Shown here piece after piece: positions 6,517 through 14,251 of a stretch of 35,598 nt of DNA; within the stretch, counting starts at the first letter, position 1, and every line of letters begins with the position of its first letter. The translations under genes were made by a program, and so were the position numbers. The DNA lies in the NCBI GenBank assembly GCA_045617505.1, contig JAZLIS010000042.1, positions 1-35,598 on the forward strand. The letters are read 5' to 3'. The DNA comes from Cacconaster sp045617505 (GTDB lineage: Bacteria; Bacteroidota; Bacteroidia; Bacteroidales; UBA932). The notes beneath the pieces are model-generated. The model saw only the letters and a program-made list of their open reading frames with translations, did no database searches and was not told the DNA's origin.

Positions 6517-8679
6517 ATGAAAGCTGTCTGGAAGTTCTGTTTACTAACCGCTCTCGCAACATCCTGCGTGGCCGTGTCTCCGTATAGCGACGAAGAGTTC
6601 CGGATGCCGGACATTCAGTGGCGCCCCACCCCGCTCTGGTTTTGGAATAACGCCACGGTGACCTGGGAGCAGGCTCTCGGACAGTTGGAAAGAATGGTCG
6701 GCACGGACTTCTACGGAGGATGTGCGATTCTCCCGTTCGGCGAGGATTTCCAACCGGAGTATCTGTCCGACGAGTATTTCAATCTCTACGGAGCTGTCAT
6801 TGATTTGGCAAGGGAGAAAGGCGCGCAGATGTCGGTATACGATGAGTATGGATTCCCCAGCGGCAGTATGGGCGCAATCAACGGCAACGGAGTGAGGAGA
6901 TTCGCCGACAGCCATCCTGGCCACACCATCAAGCGTCTGGACAAGTTTGAATATGAGACAAAACCTTCATCTGCTTTCAGCGTGCAGCTCAGCTCCGACG
7001 GAACGCGTATGGCGACGGTCGCTATGGACAAAAGCACGGGAGAAGTCATCTCCCTGTCAGACTGTATCTCAGACAGCGGGCGGCTCAATTGGAACACGCC
7101 GCCTGCGGGGGAATGGACCGTGATGGATTTCCTGTGCGTCGATTCGGGCGACCCCAATGTGGATTACCTCTCCCCCGGGTCGGTCAGACTCTTTGTAGAT
7201 GACACACACGAACAGTATTACAGACGCTTCGGCAAGGATTTCGGCACGGTAATCACCTCGTCCTTTTTTGATGAGCCGACACTGTATCGCGCTGACGGCA
7301 GAATATGGACTGAAAGTTTCAACGACAGATTTCAACAGAGATACGGATTCTCCCCCGAGACTTTCTATCCCGCACTGTGGTATTCCATAGGAGACAGGAC
7401 GGCCGCCGCCAGAAATATGATGTTCGGCACCAGAGCGCAGATGTATGCCGAAGGGTTTATGAAAACCATATCGGACTGGGCCTCGGAACACAAGATAGTT
7501 TCGACCGGTCATCAGGATCAGGAAGAGATTCTGAATACCGTCAGTGTATCCGGTGACCTTATGCTTGACGGCAAATATATGACAATGCCCGGAATAGACA
7601 AGATCGGGGGCGACCGTCTTGCAGAACATTTCTACAAGGTGGTCTCTTCGTCGGCCTGCAACTGGGACCACGACAAAGTGATGTCCGAAACTTTCGGCGC
7701 AATGGGCAACATATCTTTCGACACAATGTGCAGAATCGCCGTGGAACAGTATTCCAAAGGCATCAACAACCTGATACCGCACGCCTTCTGGTATAATGAC
7801 GACAATGTGACGTTCCTGCCCGAATTATCTACACGCAACCCGCTTTACCGCGATTCCCTGCCTGAATTCAATCAATTCCTCTCGCGTCTCAACTACATTC
7901 TGGCGCGTCCCGGACGCCATATTGCCGACATCGCCCTCCTCTACCCGATACAAACCCTGCAGGCGGGACATCATTTTGACGGCGAACTGAACTGGTATCT
8001 GGGTAGCGTCACGATACCCGGCACCGACTACAGCACGATATCCCGCATCCTGACCGATGAACTGGGCAGGGACTTCACCTATCTCCATCCGGAAGCGATT
8101 GACGAAAAATGCATCATTCAGGACGGTAAGCTTGTACTGACAAACGAAATCAACACAGAATCATTCAGCGTCATCATATTGCCCGGAGTCAGCGTAATTT
8201 CCGCCGGCAATATGATAAAAATCCACGAGGCGTGGAGGCAGGGAGTGCGGGTAATCTTCACGACAACGACGCCAAACAAGTGCGCCGACCTGAATGGGAG
8301 CGATGATGTCATTTGCGCCACAGTGGAGCAGATGCTGAATTCAAAGAACAATCCCGCACTCTTTGTGGCGGAGCCTTCCGCCGAGGCTGTCAGGGAAGCG
8401 TTTCAGGATGTCTGTCCGGATGTCGCTTTCAACCCCGGAGGCGAACTCAATTACATCCACAAAATCATCGGAGGGAAGAATGTCTTTCTCTTCGGCAATA
8501 TCGACAGCGCACCCAAGGAGTCTGTCATCACGTTTGCCGGGAAACCGGGCAGATGCGTCTGGATGGACCCGCATACCGGCGATATCTCTCCTGCCGTCAT
8601 CTCGCGCAACGGTGACGGGACCTTCCGGACAGAGCTCACCCTTGCTCCTTCACACGGGATGTTCCTTGTCTCGCGCTGA
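6517..8679 (+). CDS. GH106-like glycoside hydrolase, lipoprotein
   Basis: The ATG at 6517 gives a 720-residue protein with a lipoprotein signal MKAVWKFCLLTALATSC; the frame extends further upstream but only through palindrome copy 3. After the signal, RPTPLWFWNNATVTWEQALGQLERM, GTDFYGGCAILPF and SVYDEYGFPSGSMG (near 107-120) resemble the catalytic-barrel start of GH106 and related proteins often annotated as alpha-L-rhamnosidase. SSFFDEPTLY near 250 and the segment around MSETFGAMG near 390 are further barrel features with acidic residues. The C-terminal 200 residues look like the glutamine-amidotransferase-like and beta domains that follow the barrel. The protein is short for GH106. Substrate is unknown and could be a rhamnose- or uronate-containing glycan. 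A weak -7-like TATCTTTA lies at 6504-6511. Confidence 0.7.
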   Translation: MKAVWKFCLLTALATSCVAVSPYSDEEFRMPDIQWRPTPLWFWNNATVTWEQALGQLERMVGTDFYGGCAILPFGEDFQPEYLSDEYFNLYGAVIDLAREKGAQMSVYDEYGFPSGSMGAINGNGVRRFADSHPGHTIKRLDKFEYETKPSSAFSVQLSSDGTRMATVAMDKSTGEVISLSDCISDSGRLNWNTPPAGEWTVMDFLCVDSGDPNVDYLSPGSVRLFVDDTHEQYYRRFGKDFGTVITSSFFDEPTLYRADGRIWTESFNDRFQQRYGFSPETFYPALWYSIGDRTAAARNMMFGTRAQMYAEGFMKTISDWASEHKIVSTGHQDQEEILNTVSVSGDLMLDGKYMTMPGIDKIGGDRLAEHFYKVVSSSACNWDHDKVMSETFGAMGNISFDTMCRIAVEQYSKGINNLIPHAFWYNDDNVTFLPELSTRNPLYRDSLPEFNQFLSRLNYILARPGRHIADIALLYPIQTLQAGHHFDGELNWYLGSVTIPGTDYSTISRILTDELGRDFTYLHPEAIDEKCIIQDGKLVLTNEINTESFSVIILPGVSVISAGNMIKIHEAWRQGVRVIFTTTTPNKCADLNGSDDVICATVEQMLNSKNNPALFVAEPSAEAVREAFQDVCPDVAFNPGGELNYIHKIIGGKNVFLFGNIDSAPKESVITFAGKPGRCVWMDPHTGDISPAVISRNGDGTFRTELTLAPSHGMFLVSR

Positions 8680-8708
8680 GCAAACAGGCCGAATTTGCTC
8701 ACGCGATG

Positions 8709-8742
8709 TTGCGCGGACGCGAGTCACTCGCGTATTGCGCAA
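8709..8742. repeat. Palindromic element, copy 4 (asymmetric internal loop)
   Basis: The core CGCGAGTCACTCGCG and the outer TTGCGC/GCGCAA pairs are kept, but between them the left arm has GG where the right arm has ATT. This gives a hairpin with a small internal loop. It lies between the convergent GH106-like and GNAT genes, immediately past the 3' ends of both. Confidence 0.85.
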
Positions 8743-8744
8743 GA

Positions 8745-9230
8745 TCAGAGTTTCTGATAGGCCAGGCGGGGGTCTCCGTTCTGGAGGTGAATGACGCCGC
8801 AGTATGTGAATCCGAATTTCTCTATGCAATGGCGCATTATCCGGTTGTCACTGTGGGTGTCGATGCGGATGTTGCGGCACTCTCTCCAGCACCACTCGAA
8901 ACAGGCTCCGGCGACTCCGTGCGATGTCTTTGTGCTGGCAAGACGGTGAATCGTGCAGTAGGGCTTGTCGCCATCGACCCACTGTCCGCCTTCGATTGAA
9001 AGGTAGGTCTCCTCGATTCCCGGGATGAAGGCAAAATACCCGACGGGGCTGCCGTCCGCCTCAATAACGTATCCCACACGTCGGTCTATGTCGGCCTTTA
9101 TAGCCGATTCTGACGGATAACCGCCTGTCCATTGGGTCATATTCCCGTCGGCGCGCATAATGCTGCGGGCCTGCCCGCATATCTCCATTATGCACGGGAT
9201 GTCGTCGTATGTTGCTCTGCGGATCTCCAT
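8745..9230 (-). CDS. GNAT-family N-acetyltransferase
   Basis: The 161-residue protein starts MEIRRATYDDIPCIMEIC, the usual first strand and helix of the Gcn5-related acetyltransferase fold. It then has YVIEADGSPVGYFAFIPG, a strand pair containing VGY, and the acetyl-CoA-binding region around YCTIHRLASTKTSHGVAGACFEWCW. IRIDTHSDNRIMRHCIEKFGFTYCGVI is the typical ending strand-helix-strand. It would transfer an acetyl group from acetyl-CoA; the acceptor is unknown. The ATG at 9230 fits the family; an upstream extension would run through the decayed palindrome and the promoter of the divergent aminotransferase gene. It converges with the GH106-like gene across palindrome copy 4. Confidence 0.92.
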   Translation of the reverse strand: MEIRRATYDDIPCIMEICGQARSIMRADGNMTQWTGGYPSESAIKADIDRRVGYVIEADGSPVGYFAFIPGIEETYLSIEGGQWVDGDKPYCTIHRLASTKTSHGVAGACFEWCWRECRNIRIDTHSDNRIMRHCIEKFGFTYCGVIHLQNGDPRLAYQKL

Positions 9231-9250
9231 TTCCGCAAAGGTAATGAAAA

Positions 9251-9284
9251 GTTGGGCAAAACACGAGTCACTTGCGGAAAGTGT
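9251..9284. repeat. Decayed palindromic element remnant
   Basis: GTTGGGCAAAACACGAGTCACTTGCGGAAAG is recognisable as the palindrome family because of ACGAGTCACT and the spacing of GTTGGGCA, but the right arm is mostly changed. It lies between the divergent GNAT and aminotransferase genes. Its right arm supplies the CTTG used as the likely -33 box of the aminotransferase promoter. Confidence 0.55.
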
Positions 9285-9302
9285 CGATTTTTTGTAGATT
9301 TG
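9271..9302 (+). promoter_or_regulatory. Promoter of the aspartate aminotransferase gene
   Basis: CTTG at 9271-9274, then 20 bp, then TAGATTTG at 9295-9302 fits the Bacteroidota pattern TTTG-N19-21-TAnnTTTG. The start codon is 30 bp downstream. Confidence 0.65.
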
Positions 9303-9332
9303 CAGATACTTAGATTTCAAAAAAACAATAAT

Positions 9333-10532
9333 ATGGAACTGTCAGATAGAGTACAGAATCTTGCCGTATCTGCAACTTTGGCTATGATGCAGGTGGCATC
9401 TGAAATGAAAGAGCAAGGGGTTGATGTCATCAGCCTGAGTGTCGGTGAACCTGATTTCAACACTCCCGATTTTGTAAAGGAGGCGGCTGTCAAGGCAATC
9501 GGAGACAATTATTCCAAGTATTCTCCGGTGCCGGGCTATCCTGCGCTGAAGAAGGCAATCTGCCGGAAATTGAAAGAGGAGAACGGCCTGGAATACAGCG
9601 AATCGCAGGTGCTGGTCTCCAACGGCGCGAAGCAGAGTATCTGCAATGTGCTTATGGCTCTGATAAACGGGGGGGACGAGGTTATTATCCCGGCTCCGTA
9701 TTGGGTGAGTTATCCGCAGATGGTGCTGCTTGCCGAGGGGACTCCTGTCTTTGCAGAGGCTCCGATGGAGCAGGACTTCAAGATTACACCCTCGCAGCTT
9801 GAGGCTGCCATTACCCCTAAGACAAAAGCGTTGATTCTGTGCTCGCCTTCAAATCCGACGGGTGCCGTATATTCCCGGGAAGAGCTTCTGGGACTTAAGG
9901 ATGTGTTGATGAAGCATCCAGGAGTAACAGTTATTTCAGATGAGATTTATGAGCACCTCAATTACATCGGGAGGCACGAAAGCATCGCGCAGTTCGAGGA
10001 GCTGAGGGACAGGGTCGTAATAGTGAACGGCGTGTCAAAAGCTTATGCGATGACCGGCTGGAGAATTGGATATATTGCCGGCCCTCAATGGATAGTAAAG
10101 GGTTGCAACAAGCTGCAGGGACAATATACCAGCGGTGCCTGTTCCGTCAGCCAGATGGCGGCGCTCGCGGCATACGAGGGTGACCAGTCCTGCGTGGAGC
10201 AGATGCGTCAGGCTTTCCAGAGAAGAAGAGATCTGATTGTCAGGATGTTGGGGGAGGTGCCCGGGCTTGAGGTGAATGAACCGCAGGGGGCATTCTATGT
10301 TTTCCCGAAATGCTCCGCTCTGTTCGGTAAGAGATATGACGGAACCAAGGTAATCCGTACTTCTTCTGATTTTGCGATGTTTCTTCTGGAGAAGGCGCAT
10401 GTGGCCACTGTCGGAGGTGATTCATTTGGTGGTCCTTCCTGCATCCGCCTGAGCTATGCCACCAGCGAGGCCTTGATAACCGAGGCCTGCAGGCGCATAA
10501 AGGTCGCTGTGGAAAACCTGATGAGCAAATAG
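9333..10532 (+). CDS. Aspartate-type aminotransferase (PLP, fold type I, class I)
   Basis: This 399-residue protein is of normal length for the bacterial aspartate aminotransferase (subgroup I-gamma). ISLSVGEPDFNTPDF near 34-48, YSPVPGYPALKKAI, SNPTGAVYSREEL, and ISDEIYEHL are family landmarks. The PLP-binding lysine is Lys236 in NGVSKAYAMTGWRIGY, and the substrate-carboxylate Arg lies in the CIRLSYATS stretch near the end. It would interconvert aspartate and 2-oxoglutarate with oxaloacetate and glutamate, possibly with wider substrate use. The ATG at 9333 is chosen over a 5' extension to 9132 because the extension is antisense to the GNAT gene and precedes the promoter. It stands alone, with the TetR gene 94 bp downstream having its own promoter. 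Confidence 0.95.
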   Translation: MELSDRVQNLAVSATLAMMQVASEMKEQGVDVISLSVGEPDFNTPDFVKEAAVKAIGDNYSKYSPVPGYPALKKAICRKLKEENGLEYSESQVLVSNGAKQSICNVLMALINGGDEVIIPAPYWVSYPQMVLLAEGTPVFAEAPMEQDFKITPSQLEAAITPKTKALILCSPSNPTGAVYSREELLGLKDVLMKHPGVTVISDEIYEHLNYIGRHESIAQFEELRDRVVIVNGVSKAYAMTGWRIGYIAGPQWIVKGCNKLQGQYTSGACSVSQMAALAAYEGDQSCVEQMRQAFQRRRDLIVRMLGEVPGLEVNEPQGAFYVFPKCSALFGKRYDGTKVIRTSSDFAMFLLEKAHVATVGGDSFGGPSCIRLSYATSEALITEACRRIKVAVENLMSK

Positions 10533-10567
10533 CACTGGAATACGCCTTCCTTGAAATCTGCAACTAT

Positions 10568-10614
10568 TTTGTTCTTTTGAATAATATCGTAACTTTGCGA
10601 TGTGTTATATAACA
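10568..10614 (+). promoter_or_regulatory. TetR gene promoter with a 12-bp palindromic operator
   Basis: TTTG at 10568-10571, 18 bp, then TAACTTTG at 10590-10597 is a good Bacteroidota promoter. The perfect palindrome TGTTATATAACA at 10603-10614 sits where transcription should start, 12 bp before the ATG. This is a typical position for a TetR protein repressing its own gene. Confidence 0.6.
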
Positions 10615-10626
10615 TCTGTTTGATTT

Positions 10627-11208
10627 ATGCCAAGACATCCGCGATTTTCTAAAGAGGATATAGTTGCCGCAGGCCTGAGGATAATCAGAACCAGTGGATT
10701 GGAGGCGGTCAGCGCCAGATCCCTCGGGAAGGAGCTCGGCACCTCGTCCAGTCCGATGTTCACGATGTTCAGGGATATGGAGGAGGTGATGAGTGCTGTT
10801 CGCACCGCTGCTGAAAATATCTTCATTGCCCGTATGGAGGGAGTTACGGAGTATTTTCCCGCATTCAAGGAGTTTGGAATCAGGTTGGTGGCCTTTGCAA
10901 AGGAAGATTCCAACATCTTCCAGATGCTTTTTCTGGGGAAGGATGCCCGCCCGGAGATTGCGGAGAAAATTGCCAGAAAGTGCCTCTCTCCGGTCGAACA
11001 GGGGTATGCCCTGACCGAAGAACAGGCGGACCTGCTTTTTTGGCAGATGTGGCCAGTCGCCTGCGGTATTGCGGCTCTCTGCGTGAAACACCCCGAGGAT
11101 TTTCCGGAAGATGCGGTAAGCAGGACGCTTACCTACCATTTTTCCGGGATAATGACCATAATCAAGTCCGGCACAGATGTCGAGGATATCAAACCCTCCA
11201 GACGATAG
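10627..11208 (+). CDS. TetR/AcrR-family transcriptional regulator
   Basis: The 193-residue protein has the N-terminal TetR helix-turn-helix: FSKEDIVAAGLRIIRTSGLEAVSARSLGKELGTSSSPMFTMFRDMEEVM over residues 7-57. The C-terminal ligand-binding domain is helical and has no recognisable family. TetR proteins usually repress their own and a nearby gene until they bind a small molecule. The only obvious operator is its own promoter palindrome at 10603-10614. No efflux pump or other typical target is adjacent: upstream is an aminotransferase and downstream is the convergent fRMsr-MsrA gene. The long antisense frame over the same bases has no recognisable protein features. Confidence 0.9.
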   Translation: MPRHPRFSKEDIVAAGLRIIRTSGLEAVSARSLGKELGTSSSPMFTMFRDMEEVMSAVRTAAENIFIARMEGVTEYFPAFKEFGIRLVAFAKEDSNIFQMLFLGKDARPEIAEKIARKCLSPVEQGYALTEEQADLLFWQMWPVACGIAALCVKHPEDFPEDAVSRTLTYHFSGIMTIIKSGTDVEDIKPSRR

Positions 11209-11222
11209 AATCACTCGCGGAA
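11206..11222. repeat. Possible half of the palindromic element
   Basis: GAATCACTCGCGGAAC between the convergent TetR and fRMsr-MsrA genes matches the right half of the palindrome core (TCACTCGCG) with no left arm. It may be a decayed copy; the match is short. Confidence 0.3.
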
Positions 11223-11225
11223 CAT

Positions 11226-12182
11226 TCAAGCCTTCCTGAATTCGGAGGCGAGCTTGAAGAGTTCCGGATTAAGGTGACAATACCCGCCGGGAGTCTTGTC
11301 AAGGTAATCCTGATGGCAGGCCTCAGCCTTATAGAAACATTCAAGCCGGCGGAGTTCCACTGCAAGGCTGCAGCCGAGAGACTTCTCCACAAGGGCGAAT
11401 TCCTCACTCAGGGCGGATAAATCACGTTCGTCCTCGTAATAGACTCCTGTACGGTATCTTGTTCCTACATCTTCTCCCTGCTTGTTGAGGCTCAGGGGGT
11501 CGATAATTCTGAAGAACAGTCTCACCAGATCGCGGATAGAAACGACCGAAGGGTCGTATCTCACGTGGACACATTCGGCGTGACCGGTAGTATCGGTATA
11601 AACCTGTTTGTAAGTGGGGTTTTCTGTCCGTCCGTTGGCAAACCCCACTTCCGTGAATTTCACGCCTTCAATCAGTTTGAAGAACTTCTGCGCGCCCCAA
11701 AAGCATCCGGCGGCGAACCAGATGTCCCGCAGAGTGTTGAATATGCAATCCGCAATCTTCTCGAGCCACTTTGCATCTACTTCGTCGAAAGTGCTGAGTT
11801 CCCGACTGTCTATATCCAGAACTGCTTCAATCCTTCCGTTGCGTCTTACCGGTACCACGATTTCGCTGCGGGACTCACTTGAGCAGGCGATGTGACCGGG
11901 GAACTGCTCTACATCGGGTACAACTACCGTGCGGCCTTCGGCCCAGGCAGTTCCGCAGACACCTTTCCCGCGGCTGATTCTCGTGCAGGCGACAGGACCT
12001 TGGAATGGCCCCAGAATCAGTTCCTCGCCGCGTACCCGGTAGAATCCGGTCCACCAGAATCCGAATTCGGAGTGGAGCAGTGCCGCAATGTTGGCCATTG
12101 CTGCAATTTCATCATCCTCACCGCTCACCAGAGATTGTACTGCCGGGAGCAGGGCCGCATATTTTTCCTCCTTCGTCTGCAT
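11226..12182 (-). CDS. msrA: Fusion of free-methionine-R-sulfoxide reductase (GAF) and MsrA
   Basis: This 318-residue protein joins two methionine sulfoxide repair enzymes. Residues 1 to about 150 are a GAF domain of the fRMsr (YebR/MsrC) type with all three conserved cysteines: Cys66 (GPVACTRI), Cys76 (GVCGTA) and Cys100 (GHIACSSES). Residues from about 153 are MsrA with catalytic Cys160 in GCFWG, the EVGFANGRTENPTYKQVYTDTTGHAECVHVRYDP core, and a resolving cysteine at Cys302 (GGYCHLN). The first half reduces free methionine-R-sulfoxide; the second reduces free and peptide-bound methionine-S-sulfoxide, with thioredoxin as donor. No signal peptide is visible, so it should be cytoplasmic. It begins 17 bp after the serine hydrolase gene and may share its transcript. 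There is no frameshift at the junction. Confidence 0.93.
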   Translation of the reverse strand: MQTKEEKYAALLPAVQSLVSGEDDEIAAMANIAALLHSEFGFWWTGFYRVRGEELILGPFQGPVACTRISRGKGVCGTAWAEGRTVVVPDVEQFPGHIACSSESRSEIVVPVRRNGRIEAVLDIDSRELSTFDEVDAKWLEKIADCIFNTLRDIWFAAGCFWGAQKFFKLIEGVKFTEVGFANGRTENPTYKQVYTDTTGHAECVHVRYDPSVVSIRDLVRLFFRIIDPLSLNKQGEDVGTRYRTGVYYEDERDLSALSEEFALVEKSLGCSLAVELRRLECFYKAEACHQDYLDKTPGGYCHLNPELFKLASEFRKA

Positions 12183-12199
12183 CCTGATTGGCCGGAAAA

Positions 12200-13441
12200 T
12201 TATTCGGTGCGGCCCGTATAGGCGTTGACGGCGGACTTGTCAACGGCGGTCTTGAAAAATTCCTTGGAGGCTGCATCGAGGCCTTCACGCCAGGGCTGTG
12301 GACCGCCGGTGGATTGGATGACCCAGAGAATGAGTTCTTTGGTGTGCCAGTTCACAAGGCAGTTGGTGCCCCACGCACCGCCGTGTCCGAACCACGAATC
12401 CTCACTGTCCTTGACGGGTGCAGTCAATCCGAGAGAGTAGCCGTCAAACTCTTCGGGACGGGTTGTCATTGCGAGAATCGATTTGACTGTCTCTTCCTTC
12501 AGGACGCGGACTCCGTTCTCTCCCACGCCAAGATTCATCAGCATCTTATAGAATTTGAGCTGGTCGGCGGCAGTTGTCCATAGGCCTGCTCCTGCAGATG
12601 CGAAGACGTGTGAGTCATTGTACGGGCGCTGCTGCCAGGCCGCCTCCTCCCGCCACTGCGCGGGAGCATTCTCCATATACTGATAGAGTTCCACCTTATT
12701 CTCGATTTGTTTGTCGGTGGGCCAGAACCAGCTTGAATTCATTCCAAGAGGGTCGAGGAACTCCTGCTTGAGGTACTCTTCCCATCTCATTCCGGTGACA
12801 GCCTCCACCACTGCGGCTCCGATATCTATGCCTGTGTTGGAGTAGTTGACGGAGGTACCCGGCTCAAAGAGGATTGGCGATGCTGCGGCTACTGATGCCG
12901 CCTGACGGATAGGGGCTCCGCCGCTCCAGCCGCCTCCGCGGACGTCATTGCGTTTGGCGCTGATTTCGAAGGGGAACCCTCCCGTATGGTTGAGCGCCAT
13001 CCGGACGGTGAGAACATTCTTGGCTTTGTGAAGAGTCTTCACGCTGTCGTTCTCACTGGCAAGCACCCACAGTTCCGAGAATTCGGGTAGATATTCGGAT
13101 ACGGGGTCATCCAGGGAGATCTTACCCTCTTCTACGAGTTTGGCGATGGTCACGCCGCAGAATCCCTTGGTCTGGGAGCACTGCATAAAAGCGCTGTTGA
13201 GCGTGATGGGCCGTTTTGTGGCGGCGTCTGCATACCCGATGCAGCAGGTCTCCTGTAAGCCGTCCTTGTAGAAGACGCTGATGGCGCCGGGAAGCTGCCC
13301 GTTCTCCACGTAAGGTGACAGAACGTCGTATGCAAAATGAGTCTTCGAGTCGATAGACTTATCGCCGTCGTCAACGGCACAAGATGTTGCATAGGCTATC
13401 AGGGCAAGTGCAATCAAAAGGTGGAATCTGTTAGTTTTCAT
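12200..13441 (-). CDS. Beta-lactamase-fold serine hydrolase, lipoprotein
   Basis: The 413-residue protein has a lipoprotein signal ending ATSC with Cys21, so it is probably anchored in a membrane facing the periplasm or surface. The class C beta-lactamase/DD-peptidase motifs are present: SQTK at 89-92 (nucleophile Ser89 and Lys92), YSN at 200-202 and HGG at 353-355. The family includes esterases, DD-peptidases and D-amino acid peptidases, and true class C beta-lactamase activity cannot be claimed from these motifs alone. A -7-like TATTTTTG lies just upstream (13454-13447 on the minus strand), so it may have its own start in the 21-bp gap after ccsA. Confidence 0.92.
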   Translation of the reverse strand: MKTNRFHLLIALALIAYATSCAVDDGDKSIDSKTHFAYDVLSPYVENGQLPGAISVFYKDGLQETCCIGYADAATKRPITLNSAFMQCSQTKGFCGVTIAKLVEEGKISLDDPVSEYLPEFSELWVLASENDSVKTLHKAKNVLTVRMALNHTGGFPFEISAKRNDVRGGGWSGGAPIRQAASVAAASPILFEPGTSVNYSNTGIDIGAAVVEAVTGMRWEEYLKQEFLDPLGMNSSWFWPTDKQIENKVELYQYMENAPAQWREEAAWQQRPYNDSHVFASAGAGLWTTAADQLKFYKMLMNLGVGENGVRVLKEETVKSILAMTTRPEEFDGYSLGLTAPVKDSEDSWFGHGGAWGTNCLVNWHTKELILWVIQSTGGPQPWREGLDAASKEFFKTAVDKSAVNAYTGRTE

Positions 13442-13462
13442 AATAACAAAAATAGAAAAAAG

Positions 13463-14251
13463 TCAGTATGTATGGACACTTCCCGCGGCAGACGGCAGGA
13501 AATTGATTCCCCACCAACACATCTGCAGGCAGAGGAAAGCGGCCAGAAGAATCAGAAAAGCGGTTTTTCTGCTGCGAGGGCGTGCATAACGGAGGTGCAG
13601 ATATCCTAAATAGACCATCCAGGTAGCGGCGGCCCAGGTCTCTTTCGGGTCCCAGGTCCAGTAGTGGCCCCAGGCCTGTTTTGCCCATAGGGCCCCGAAC
13701 AGCATCCCGAAGGTCATAAAGGCAAGCCCTGCACGGACCAGCCCGTCTGTGGTTGAGGAAAGGTTCTGCAGTTCACTTTCACTTTTCCTTCCTTCCGCCC
13801 AAAGAAGATAGATTCCCACAAGGGTGGCGGCTCCCAGAAGGCCGTAGCAGAACATATAGACAATCACGTGCGGGGCGAACCAGGGGCTCTGGAGAGCTGG
13901 CATAAGCGGCTGGGCGTGAATCTGCGGCTTGAACAGGTTGATGCAGACGAATACGGTGGCCATCACTGCGGAGAAGGCGGGTATCCATCTGTAACGGTGT
14001 ATGGCATAGATAATAAGGCCGGCGATGGAGAGGAACAGACTGTACCATAGTCTGGTCTCTCCCATAGTCCTCAAAGGGGGGATTCCGGAAGAAATCCAGA
14101 GTCCGGCTATGAATACGCCCAATATGGCCGTCCCGGCGGATGCCGTTCCGACGGATGCCGTGAAACGCCCTCTCCAGGCGGATGCGGCTCCGGCCGTCCA
14201 CAGGAGAACTGCAGTTGCGGCTATGAAGGGGAATATAGTCCAGTCAATCAT
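13463..14251 (-). CDS. ccsA: Cytochrome c biogenesis protein CcsA
   Basis: This 262-residue membrane protein contains the haem-handling signature of the CcsA/CcmC/CcmF superfamily: AKQAWGHYWTWDPKETWAAATW (WWD motif) near 195-215. PPLRTMGETRLWYSLF near 78-93 and the His in FAPHVIVYMFCYGLLG are family features for external haem ligands. It has about eight membrane segments. With ResB it forms the System II cytochrome c synthetase, which carries haem across the membrane and attaches it to CXXCH apocytochromes. The start at 14251 (MIDWTIFPF) is preferred over one 22 codons upstream because it gives the 4-bp ATGA overlap with resB. No apocytochrome gene such as nrfHA is next to it. Confidence 0.93.
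   Translation of the reverse strand: MIDWTIFPFIAATAVLLWTAGAASAWRGRFTASVGTASAGTAILGVFIAGLWISSGIPPLRTMGETRLWYSLFLSIAGLIIYAIHRYRWIPAFSAVMATVFVCINLFKPQIHAQPLMPALQSPWFAPHVIVYMFCYGLLGAATLVGIYLLWAEGRKSESELQNLSSTTDGLVRAGLAFMTFGMLFGALWAKQAWGHYWTWDPKETWAAATWMVYLGYLHLRYARPRSRKTAFLILLAAFLCLQMCWWGINFLPSAAGSVHTY

Noticed and set aside
9132..9332. N-terminal extension of the aspartate aminotransferase
   Set aside because: It is antisense to the GNAT gene and lies upstream of and across the promoter; the family starts at the ATG at 9333.
10564..11229. 221-codon - strand open frame over the TetR gene
   Set aside because: The + strand encodes a clear TetR HTH with promoter and operator; this frame resembles nothing.
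12200..13441. A class C beta-lactamase resistance gene
   Set aside because: SxxK, YSN and HGG motifs are shared with many esterases and DD-peptidases; nothing specific supports antibiotic resistance.
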